A stretch of DNA of 64,000 nucleotides from Bremerella sp. P1 (lineage in GTDB: Bacteria > Planctomycetota > Planctomycetia > Pirellulales > Pirellulaceae): contig NZ_CP118164.1 of NCBI RefSeq assembly GCF_028748185.1, positions 3,497,814 to 3,561,813 on the forward strand, in the 5' to 3' direction. The translations under genes and the position numbers were made by a program. Shown here one piece after another: positions 26,583-35,100 of this stretch; positions within the stretch are counted from its first letter, which is position 1, and each line of letters begins with the position of its first letter. The notes beneath the pieces were generated by a model. That model saw nothing but the letters and a program-made list of their open reading frames with translations. It did no database searches and was not told the DNA's origin.

Positions 26583-27281
26583 GTGCAAATGAGTGAGCCA
26601 ATCAAGCCCCATCCAGAGAACGTCGAAGGTCCGTTCTATGTCGAGTATGGCTGCTGCACAGCGTGTGATGTGCCAATGGTTGAGGCGCCAGGGCTCTTCG
26701 CATACGACTCCGACAACCATTGCTATTTGAAGCGTCAACCGAATACGGCGGAAGAAATTACCAATGCCATCGGTGCGGCATGGAATGCAGAGCTCCAATG
26801 CATTCGATATCGAGGAGACGATGCAGACGTTCTCCGTAGGCTTGCTGAACTTGACCTACGTCAATTATGCGATGTTGCTCCGCCGACCGGTATTGTGCCG
26901 TGCTATCGAAACCACGTGACATTTGTCTCTGAGGGCGATAACGCCAGCCGGCTTGCGAAAAAGTTTCAGAAGTACCTCATTTCGCTCAACGTCGATGGCA
27001 TGCGTGAGTTCAGATTTCGGGAAATTGAAGAGTCTGGCAGCAGTGCGGCATTTGCATTCGCGTGGTATGACGACGACTTTCACGACGTTTACTTTTCCAC
27101 TATTAAAGAACCAAAGCTTCGGTGGCACATTTGGCATCCTGTAGCTAATTCCCTTAGTGGGCGCGGCGTGGGCAATCTTGTATTCAATTGGCTGTCGAGT
27201 GATTTTGAGTGTAATGATGTAAGGTGGTATACGGAGTTTGACTGGAACGACTCGAATCGATTCCAAAGGACACCGTGGTAA
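26583..27281 (+). CDS. hypothetical protein with ferredoxin-like cysteine cluster
   Basis: A 232-residue protein with a cysteine pattern near the N-terminus: C24-C25-x2-C28-x2-P, then C47 and C73 (YGCCTACDVPMVEAPGLF; HCYLKRQ; LQCIRYRG). This spacing resembles a single-cluster ferredoxin domain covering about residues 12-90. The remaining 140 residues are an unrecognised alpha/beta domain rich in aromatic residues (FAFAWYDDDFHDVYF; RWHIWHPV). The gene is more A/T-rich than the surroundings. It starts with GTG at 26583 (or ATG at 26589), three bases after the yjbQ fragment. Small ferredoxin-like proteins of this look occur in immunity-type gene clusters, but that is only a suggestion. Confidence 0.6.
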   Translation: MQMSEPIKPHPENVEGPFYVEYGCCTACDVPMVEAPGLFAYDSDNHCYLKRQPNTAEEITNAIGAAWNAELQCIRYRGDDADVLRRLAELDLRQLCDVAPPTGIVPCYRNHVTFVSEGDNASRLAKKFQKYLISLNVDGMREFRFREIEESGSSAAFAFAWYDDDFHDVYFSTIKEPKLRWHIWHPVANSLSGRGVGNLVFNWLSSDFECNDVRWYTEFDWNDSNRFQRTPW

Positions 27282-27350
27282 GCTGATCTGAGTAAAAACC
27301 ATCACTCCTGATCTGACCGTGAGGTCCCTCCCGTCACTACGAAAGTAAGA

Positions 27351-27857
27351 ATGCACTTTGGTACAGTTTGTCTGGAGTCCGTCGTGAGCAATACTGTCGA
27401 AAACGAACTGTGCGCACGTCTCAGCGATTTGCTCAAGACAATGGATGTCGATGAAGTCGTTCCTGAGTCGGACGATAGTCGGCCTATATTGAGTGCATTG
27501 GAGAGCTTCGTTTCCCATGTCATCAGGGAGATTCATGAAGATTTCCAATGGGAATCGTTGGACGGAATTCTACCCGTTGAGTTTCGGAAAAGAGGGGATC
27601 GGGAAATTGAGCTGTTAGGTGGCGCCTATCTCATCTCGGACCAGACCGTGGTGCCAATCTATTTGAGGTTGCAAATCGATTCTGCCGATCGCGAAGTGTG
27701 CTGGATGGAATGCTACTTGGGGCAACGTTTGCACGAAAAAATGGCGCGTACTAGCCATGCCAATTTACACAAAGTGCTGAATCAGATTTCGTCCGATGAA
27801 GAAAAGACCTCCTCGATCGACTGGTACTATAAAGTTGGGTTTGGCGAAAAAGTTTGA
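27351..27857 (+). CDS. hypothetical protein in the accessory patch
   Basis: A 168-residue acidic soluble protein without recognisable motifs. The N-terminal half is helical and rich in Asp/Glu/Leu (LCARLSDLLKTMDVDEVVPES); the second half has alternating hydrophobic strands (REIELLGGAYLISDQTVVPIYLRLQID, then VCWMECYLGQ), a layout often seen in immunity or anti-toxin-like proteins. Codon use and base composition are lower in G+C than the flanking core genes, as for its upstream neighbour. The stop codon lies inside a terminator hairpin. Function unknown. Confidence 0.55.
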   Translation: MHFGTVCLESVVSNTVENELCARLSDLLKTMDVDEVVPESDDSRPILSALESFVSHVIREIHEDFQWESLDGILPVEFRKRGDREIELLGGAYLISDQTVVPIYLRLQIDSADREVCWMECYLGQRLHEKMARTSHANLHKVLNQISSDEEKTSSIDWYYKVGFGEKV

Positions 27858-27880
27858 CTAGTTCGATCAAACTTTTCGCG
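27844..27880 (+). terminator. hairpin overlapping the stop of the preceding gene
   Basis: GCGAAAAAGTTTGA (27844-27857) pairs with TCAAACTTTTCGC (27867-27879) with one bulged A. The TGA stop of the upstream gene is part of the 5' arm. It probably ends the accessory transcript. Confidence 0.6.
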
Positions 27881-27971
27881 TCTATCTCTAGTACTCCCTA
27901 TAAACCAGCCTCGCTGTCCCCATAGTTCACAGCCCTGGTTCTCACTTCTCCTCATCCCAGGAATACCCACC

Positions 27972-29189
27972 ATGTTCATGCGTATTTCTCTGACGCTGGC
28001 CGTTCTTGTCGCGATCACCGCTCAGGCTTTCGCCGAAACCACCGCCGCCGATGTCGAAGGTTTTTTGATTGAAGGAAAACTGGCTGAAGGCAAAGCGGCG
28101 ATGCAGGCTCGGGTGGAGGAGAAACCCAAAGATGCCGAGGCGCAGTATGCCGTGGGGATCTTCTCGGTGCTGATCGCGGCGGAGAACTTGTCGCAGAACT
28201 TGTACCGCTACGGGCTGCGGCCGGACGCCCCGCGTGCTCCCTTCGTGCGGATGCCGGTGCCGAAGAATCCCGATCCGGAAGAGCTGACCTACGAGAAGTG
28301 GCGAGCCGTACTTCAGCAGTTCATCGATGATCTGGCGGTCGCTGAGGCCGAACTGGCCAAGGTGGACGATCCCGAGGTTAAGCTGAAGCTGCCGGTCGGC
28401 ATGGTGCGGATGGACCTCAACGGGGATGGCAAGGCGGAAGACGGCGAAACGTTCTGGAAAGTCTTCACGTCGGTTGCCTGGCGGGCTGCCAAGCTGGACG
28501 AAGACCAGAAGCGATTTGAAATTGGCTTCGACAAAGCCGATGTCCACTGGATGATCGGTTATACCCACCTGCTGCGTGCGATGGCGGAAGCGTACCTGGC
28601 CTACGATACGAGCGAGTTCTTCACGAACACGGCGTCCATCTTTTTCTCAGGCGTCGAGTCACCGCTGGCCCAGCTGCGAACCGCACGGCAGAACGATTTC
28701 ATGGATCAGATCGCCGATGCGGTGCTGACGATCCATCTGATGAAATTTGAACTGGTCGAGCCGGATCGGATGGAAGTGTCGCGGCAACATCTGTTGACGA
28801 TGATCTCGCAAAGCCGCTTGGTGTGGGAGTACTGCACCCAGGAAACGGATGACGATCGCGAGTGGATCCCGAATGCCAAGCAGACGAGCCTGACGCCCCT
28901 GACGGTCAACGAGGAACGGATCGCTGGCTGGGCCCAGTTCCTGAATGAGGCCGAAGAGGTGCTGGAAGGGAAAAAGCTGATTCCGCACTGGCGCGTCAAT
29001 GACGGTCGTGGAATTAACCTGCGCAGCGTATTTACGGAGCCGACCCAATTCGATTTGATCGGCTGGGCGCATGGGGTCTCGGCGCTACCGTACCTGGAAG
29101 AAGGAGAAGTCGTCTCGCAGGAGACCGGCAGAACCCTTTCCAGAACGTTCCAAGGACGGTTCTTGGTATTTGCGGTTTGGTTCCAATAA
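27972..29189 (+). CDS. secreted planctomycete hypothetical protein
   Basis: A 405-residue protein with a signal peptide (hydrophobic residues 5-17, AFA cleavage site near residue 21). The mature part is largely helical with a TPR-like start (FLIEGKLAEGKAAMQARVEEKPKDAEAQYAVG). One EF-hand-like loop is present at about residue 148: DLNGDGKAEDGE, with Asp/Asn/Asp/Glu at the calcium-binding positions. The rest (RFEIGFDKADVHWMIGYTHLL and beyond) is not recognised, although proteins of this size and layout are common in Pirellulales. No enzyme motif is visible. It is flanked by a terminator upstream and a convergent gene downstream. Confidence 0.75.
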   Translation: MFMRISLTLAVLVAITAQAFAETTAADVEGFLIEGKLAEGKAAMQARVEEKPKDAEAQYAVGIFSVLIAAENLSQNLYRYGLRPDAPRAPFVRMPVPKNPDPEELTYEKWRAVLQQFIDDLAVAEAELAKVDDPEVKLKLPVGMVRMDLNGDGKAEDGETFWKVFTSVAWRAAKLDEDQKRFEIGFDKADVHWMIGYTHLLRAMAEAYLAYDTSEFFTNTASIFFSGVESPLAQLRTARQNDFMDQIADAVLTIHLMKFELVEPDRMEVSRQHLLTMISQSRLVWEYCTQETDDDREWIPNAKQTSLTPLTVNEERIAGWAQFLNEAEEVLEGKKLIPHWRVNDGRGINLRSVFTEPTQFDLIGWAHGVSALPYLEEGEVVSQETGRTLSRTFQGRFLVFAVWFQ

Positions 29190-29208
29190 CGCGAGCCTGC
29201 TTAAACGA

Positions 29209-30096
29209 CTAACCAAGCATTCGATCTAAGGCCATCAGTGCGATCCGCCAGGGGGCCTGGCGGGTCTCTTGGGTCTGCCACCACTGTCCAACAATTTCTG
29301 CGAGGGCTTCGTGTCCGGCATGGGCGACCTGCCATAGCTTGAATGCGTCGGCCAGGGTTACCGTTGCTGGTCTTACCAGTTCGACCTCTTCGGCTGCGTA
29401 CAAGATGCCTGGCAAGGTAGCCAGCCGCGCGATCATGCCGATGCGGTCGGGATCGATCTCTTCGCTGTACTTGGGCAGATCGAGGTTCAACTGCGAAATC
29501 AGCCAGCCCAGTCGCGCGACCTCGGGGAGTTGTGGATTCGGGTCGTAGAGCATCCCTTCCAGGCGAACACTGTTGTAGGCCAGGTGCGCTGTCCCGCGGC
29601 CGCCACTGATCGGTAGCACCAGGATCACGTCGGCCGTTTCCGGTAAGAACTCTTCCGGCAGGACTCGTTGCAGAAAGTGAAGCAGGCCAGGGCCGCGGGC
29701 CTCCCAAGCTTCTCGCAAAGGACGACGACGCAGAGAGAGTTCTTCTGCCGCTTTGGGAACGGCCGCGGCATAAGCGTTGGCGAGGTCCGATAGGGCACCA
29801 CCAATGGACGTTGCGTAGCCCGATTCGCTGGCCTCCAGGCCGAGTGTTTTACGAAGGACCGCTTTGGCCAGCTCGACTCTTCCATCCAGCTGCGCGGAAA
29901 GGGGTAAAGCGTGTCTCCAGAACAGTTTGGGAGCGACTTGGGCCGTTTTAAGTTCACTTACCAGACGCCGGGCAGCTGGAGCTACGGTATTCACAATATC
30001 TTCAGAAACGCCTGAGGGAGGGTTTCCGGCGAGAATCTGGGCGGCATGCAAGCAACTGGTCCAGGTATTTTCTTGCCAGCGAAGTTCCAGATTCAT
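29209..30096 (-). CDS. hypothetical helical protein
   Basis: A 295-residue protein predicted to be mostly alpha-helical and soluble, opening MNLELRWQENTWTSCLHAAQ. Leu/Ala-rich helices alternate throughout, with one more strand-like segment in the middle (ADVILVLPISGGRGTAHLAYN). No signal peptide, membrane helix or catalytic motif is seen. The start ATG at 30096 has GGAAGGA about eight bases upstream. It is divergent from speA and convergent with the upstream secreted protein. I do not recognise the family. Confidence 0.6.
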   Translation of the reverse strand: MNLELRWQENTWTSCLHAAQILAGNPPSGVSEDIVNTVAPAARRLVSELKTAQVAPKLFWRHALPLSAQLDGRVELAKAVLRKTLGLEASESGYATSIGGALSDLANAYAAAVPKAAEELSLRRRPLREAWEARGPGLLHFLQRVLPEEFLPETADVILVLPISGGRGTAHLAYNSVRLEGMLYDPNPQLPEVARLGWLISQLNLDLPKYSEEIDPDRIGMIARLATLPGILYAAEEVELVRPATVTLADAFKLWQVAHAGHEALAEIVGQWWQTQETRQAPWRIALMALDRMLG

Positions 30097-30244
30097 CCGT
30101 AGGTTCCTTCCGTAGGGGCGGGTTCATGTTCTAAAATCATCTCTTTCGTCGCGGACGATTGCAACCGACAGGGAGAAACGTTTCTTCCAAGGTAGTCGCC
30201 ACGCGCCCCAAAACTGTTCTGCACGCCCCAGGAGAGTGGAACTC

Positions 30245-32149
30245 ATGCTGAAAGAGAATGGCAACCGGTGGACCGCCGCCGATTCTACCGATCTGTACGA
30301 AGTTGACCGGTGGGGAAAAGGCTATTTCAGCGTCAGTGACGAAGGGCACCTGTTGGTCCACCCGTCGAAGACTCCTGAGAGCGGGATTGACCTGAAGACC
30401 GTGGTCGACCGTCTCGAGGCCCGTGGCATCGACCTGCCGATCCTGCTGCGCTTTAGCGAGATCCTGCAGAACCGGTTGCAGGATATCAACAACGCATTTA
30501 CGAATGCCATCTCTGACTACGACTACCAAAACAAGTATTCGTGCATCTACCCGATCAAAGTAAACCAGCAGCGGCACGTGGTGGAGGAAGTCCTGGACTA
30601 TGGCCGACCGTATGGCTTCGGACTGGAAGCCGGTAGCAAGCCAGAGCTATTGGCCGTGATTGCGATGACGGATGAAAACACGCCGATCATCTGCAACGGA
30701 TTCAAGGACGAAGAGTACATCGAGATCGCCATGTACGGCCAGAAGCTAGGCCGGACGATCATCCCCGTGGTCGAGAAGTACACCGAGCTTGGGCTCATTC
30801 TGAAGACGGCCGAAGAGATCGGCGTTCGTCCGAAAATTGGTTTCCGTGTGAAGCTTGCCTCCCGCGGAAAGGGACGTTGGTCGGCCAGTGGCGGCTATCA
30901 CAGTAAGTTCGGCCTGACCGTGACGGAAGTCCTGCGGGCCTTGGACGAACTCAAATCGCGCGGTATGGAAGACTGCTTCAACCTGTTGCACTATCACCAG
31001 GGAAGCCAGGTGAGCAACATCCGCTACGTGAAAGCGGCGTTGATCGAAGCGGCTCGCATTTATGTCGACCTGGTCAAGCGAGGCGCCGGCCTGAAGTATC
31101 TGGATGTCGGTGGTGGTTTGGGTGTCGACTACGACGGTTCACAAACCGACTTCCATTCCAGTATGAATTACACGTTGGACGAATATGCTCGCGACGTGGT
31201 CTCGCACGTTCAGTCGATCTGCAATGAAGCTGGGGTTCCCCATCCGCACTTGTTGTCGGAAAGCGGGCGCGCGGTCGTGGCGTTTCACAGTGTGTTGGTC
31301 TTTGGCACGCTTGGTGTTGCCGAGCAAGGTCTGGGCGAACTGAAGCAGGAATTCGACGAAAATACGCCGGCACCATTGCGCGACTTGAAAGAAGCGTATG
31401 CCTCGGTCGGTCCACGGACTGTCCTGGAAAGCTTCCATGATGCTCAGATGGCACTCGATATGGCCTTGTCGATGTTCGGCAACGGCAACCTCAGCTTAGA
31501 GCAACGTAGCGAAGCCGAAACGTTGTACTGGAATCTCTGCTTCAAGATTCGTGGGCTCATCAGCGAACTGGATCACGTGCCGGAGGAATTCGAAGGCCTC
31601 GATCGGATGCTGTGCGATACCTACTTCTGCAACTTCTCGCTGTTTCAGTCATTGCCAGATAACTGGGCGATTAACCAGTTGTTCCCCATCATGCCGATTC
31701 ACCGTCTGGACGAAGAGCCACAGCGGCATGCCGTGATCGGTGATATTACCTGCGACAGTGACGGCAAGATCGACCAGTTCATCGATCGTCGTCATGTGAA
31801 GCGAACCCTGCAACTGCATCGCTACGACGGTAAGCCCTACTATATGGGTGCCTTCCTCGTCGGAGCCTATCAGGAAGTGCTGGGCGACCTGCATAACTTA
31901 TTCGGCGATACGAATGCGGTGCACGTCGAACTGGACGACCAGGGCCAGCCTTCCTTCACGCATATCATCAAGGGTGATACGGTACAGGAAGTGTTGCATT
32001 ACATGCAGTTCAACGAAGAAGAGTTGACCCGCCAGATGCAGCGCAGCGTCGAGCAATCGATCAAACGCGGGGCCATCGAGGCCAAGGAAGCAGGCACGAT
32101 CATGAAGTTCTATGAATCGGGCCTGCGTGGTTACACCTACTTGGAGTAA
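30245..32149 (+). CDS. speA: biosynthetic arginine decarboxylase
   Basis: A 634-residue fold-III PLP-dependent decarboxylase of the SpeA type, the usual length for the family. Visible landmarks are VDRWGKGYFSVSDEGHL at the N-terminus, the PLP lysine in CIYPIKVNQQRHVVEE, the GSQVSNIRYVKA and YLDVGGGLGVDYDG phosphate-binding loops, and LLSESGRAVVAFHS. It converts arginine to agmatine, the first step of putrescine synthesis through agmatine ureohydrolase or deiminase. The ATG at 30245 follows AGGAGA at a suitable distance; an in-frame GTG at 30236 would add three residues. No ureohydrolase gene is adjacent. Confidence 0.95.
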   Translation: MLKENGNRWTAADSTDLYEVDRWGKGYFSVSDEGHLLVHPSKTPESGIDLKTVVDRLEARGIDLPILLRFSEILQNRLQDINNAFTNAISDYDYQNKYSCIYPIKVNQQRHVVEEVLDYGRPYGFGLEAGSKPELLAVIAMTDENTPIICNGFKDEEYIEIAMYGQKLGRTIIPVVEKYTELGLILKTAEEIGVRPKIGFRVKLASRGKGRWSASGGYHSKFGLTVTEVLRALDELKSRGMEDCFNLLHYHQGSQVSNIRYVKAALIEAARIYVDLVKRGAGLKYLDVGGGLGVDYDGSQTDFHSSMNYTLDEYARDVVSHVQSICNEAGVPHPHLLSESGRAVVAFHSVLVFGTLGVAEQGLGELKQEFDENTPAPLRDLKEAYASVGPRTVLESFHDAQMALDMALSMFGNGNLSLEQRSEAETLYWNLCFKIRGLISELDHVPEEFEGLDRMLCDTYFCNFSLFQSLPDNWAINQLFPIMPIHRLDEEPQRHAVIGDITCDSDGKIDQFIDRRHVKRTLQLHRYDGKPYYMGAFLVGAYQEVLGDLHNLFGDTNAVHVELDDQGQPSFTHIIKGDTVQEVLHYMQFNEEELTRQMQRSVEQSIKRGAIEAKEAGTIMKFYESGLRGYTYLE

Positions 32150-32153
32150 GCGG

Positions 32154-35100
32154 CTACGGCGCTTTCAGTTTGCGTAGCGTATAGTGGGCTTCCTTCGGCC
32201 ACAGCTTGCCTTGATCTCCGGCGATTTCGTCGTCTAGGAAGATCTCGTAGACGAAACCTTCCCGAAGGGGAGCTTCCAGCGTGATGGTCGCTTCCAGCCG
32301 GTCTTGGGAAAGGTCGACTTTCAGGACGCTTTCCAGCCGACGCTGTTGGTCGTCGCCGCCGTAGGCCGGAGTCGAAACGCGGGTATACGATGCCACCGTG
32401 TAGTTGGTTGGCAAACCGCCGCGTGTGGCATCGACCTGGTCGGTGAAGCGAACTTTGAAGCCCGCCGGCGTCGCCGTTACTTCGTCGATGCCAAGCGGCA
32501 GGTGAACCGACTTGGGACGCAGTTTCGTGAACGAGCCAATGTTGTTCCCACCACCCCAGCCGGCGTCACGAATGTTGCCGATATAGACATCCCCGTCTGG
32601 AGCGACCGCGCAACTGATTGGACCAAGGAGTCCTTTTTCGACATCTTGCGGAGGATCGACTGTCATCGGATAGACGGCACCCTGCATGATGCCATCAACC
32701 TCTTCCAGGCTTATGCGAACCAAGCGGCGGGTATCGTATTCACAGCCAATCAGGTCTCCTTCCCAGGGGCCGTATAGGTCGTAGCCCAGCCGTTCGCGTT
32801 CCTTCTTGGGGGTCTCGAGGAAGCAGATACCGTTCACGCTACGTGTCCAAGGATGCGGAATGGCGATCGATGGAGGTGTCTCTGGCGGAGAGAATCCCGG
32901 CTTGCGATCGATGGCGTTGATAAAGCCATAGCGTTGGCCCGGCACGATGTGGTTCAATTCGTTGAACGGATTGAAGTTCCCTTGGTTGTCCGTCACATAC
33001 AGCTCGCCGCGGTTGTTACGAGCGATGCCCATCGGGAAGCGATGGCCAGCCGTAAGCTCCTCGATTCGGAATGATTGCTCGACTGGATCGAGCGTGTCAG
33101 GAATTAACTTGAGCACAGTCCCACGCAACGCGGCCGCTTCCGCCGTGCGTTTGTCTTGCTGGCAAGGGATGGCCAGGTAATAGTTGCCTTCTTCATCGCG
33201 TGGCAAGCCGACGACCCAGTCGTGATAGTCGTCGGTATGTCCCCAGCCGTGAGACAGGTTGGTTACCTTCTCGACCACCCCGTCTCCGTCCTGATCCCAC
33301 AAACGAAGCAGGGCGTACTTGTTGACCACATCGACGTACTTGTCGTACGCCCTGATACCGTAAGGGGCTGCGTATTCGTCACCGAACTGCGAGTAGGTAT
33401 CTTCCAGGCCATCGCCGTCGGTGTCGATCAATTTCCACAATCGGCCTTTGAGTGAACCGGCAATCAGGGCCCCATCCGGCTGCCAATCCATGGCGATGGG
33501 CATCATTTCGGTCGTGATGGGCAGACGTGTCGCAGACCATCCCGGGACGATGTCGAGGGACACAGCGTTTGACTTACGAACGGGAACAGGAGGCTGCTCG
33601 GCAAGCGTTTCGCCAGGCAGGTCGAGCCGCACCGTCATGTCAATCGTGCGGTTCTCGCCAGGTCGCAGCCAAACGGTCGCGTCGTCGCCATAAAAGATGT
33701 TGGGTTGCTTTTTGATATCGAAGGAGATGTTGCCCGCTTCGAAACGCTGGGCCGGTTGGTCATCGATCGAGTTGCGGTCGCGGAGGAGGGCACCTGCGAG
33801 TGTTTCCTGCGGAAGATGAAGGACGATGCTTCCTCCTTCGGGAACATTTTGGAACTGCATCGTGCGATGGAAGCCATTGATCGGCTTTCCGTCTTCGGTC
33901 CAGATTGGCTGCCACGTTTCCACAACTTCGATGGCGTATTCGTCCGAGCCGTGTACAAAATGCAGCGTATGGGACCAGATCAACTTGTCTTCTTCGTAGC
34001 GAAGTTCATTGAATCGGGTGATGAATTGACCGTCGCGAGCTGGTTCAGGCGGGGTATCTTTCTTATCGACCAACAGGCGAATTTCAGGCTGTTGCCGGAC
34101 ATCAGTGAGGAGGCCTCGGGCACCGATCTCCCAGTGCCAGGTCTTGCCTTCGCTGCGCTGACGAGCGACATCACCGACCCACCACTGCAGTAACTTCCCA
34201 CTCTCCAGGTCATAAAGCACGTTGTTGCGATTGGGCAGACCAACCAGCAGCGGTTTGACCAGGACATCCTTGTCGCTCAGCTTAATCACGTCGGTCAGTA
34301 CGATCGGACGCGAGGTTTCGCTGCGTGTACCATTAAACCGGACGATACGGACAGGGTCTGGTTTGGGTGGGGTAAAGTCAGGCGTGTTGAGCACCTTCCA
34401 GACGGCGGCGAGCTGGGTATCGACGTTGTTATCGAGAACGCCTTGGACAGGCAATTTGACGCTGGGCATTTCCATGCGGGGAACGATTCGAGCCGGATCG
34501 TGAACCCAGCGATAGAACCACGGTTCGCGAATGCGCTTGCCCAGCATCGACAGGTCAGGTCCCTTGGCATTCAGGGGTGCCTTGGGCGGGATCATCTTGC
34601 CCACCTGATGGCAACTGGTACAGCCGAAACCGTCGGTCGTCACCAGACGTGACCCTGCGACGGTGGCCGCCAGGCCTTCCAGTTCAGGGATTTCGAGCGA
34701 GGCCGGCGCGTTATCCGGAATACGATCCTGCGTTACGAAATAGTTGACTAGAGCTTGCTGTTCTTCGGCCGAGAGCTGGAACTTGGGCATCTGGACTTTG
34801 AGCCAAGGTCGATGGTTTCCTTCGCTGCGCCGAATAGCTGCCAGGAGGGCTTCGTCATGCAGTTTGTCGCCAATGCTGTTGAGCGAAGGAGGCACCATCG
34901 CGGGAAGTTGTGATGCCAGGTTCGCATGCGCATCAGTAACTTCCTTTGCGGTCTTATTTAGCCCCAAATTCGTTCCACGAGGATGACAAGCGAAGCAGTT
35001 GTTTTTCGTAAGAACCCAGGCCGCGTCAGGCGTATCGGACTTGGCGTGTTTGGCCCGAGATACTTCCCGAATATACGTTGCGATGGCTTCCTGGTCTTCT

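Noticed and set aside
29209-30096. Long opposite-strand open frames inside several genes (for example in MscS, arginine decarboxylase and the secretin-N gene)
   Set aside because: They are antisense readings of conserved coding sequence with no own signals, caused by high G+C codon use.
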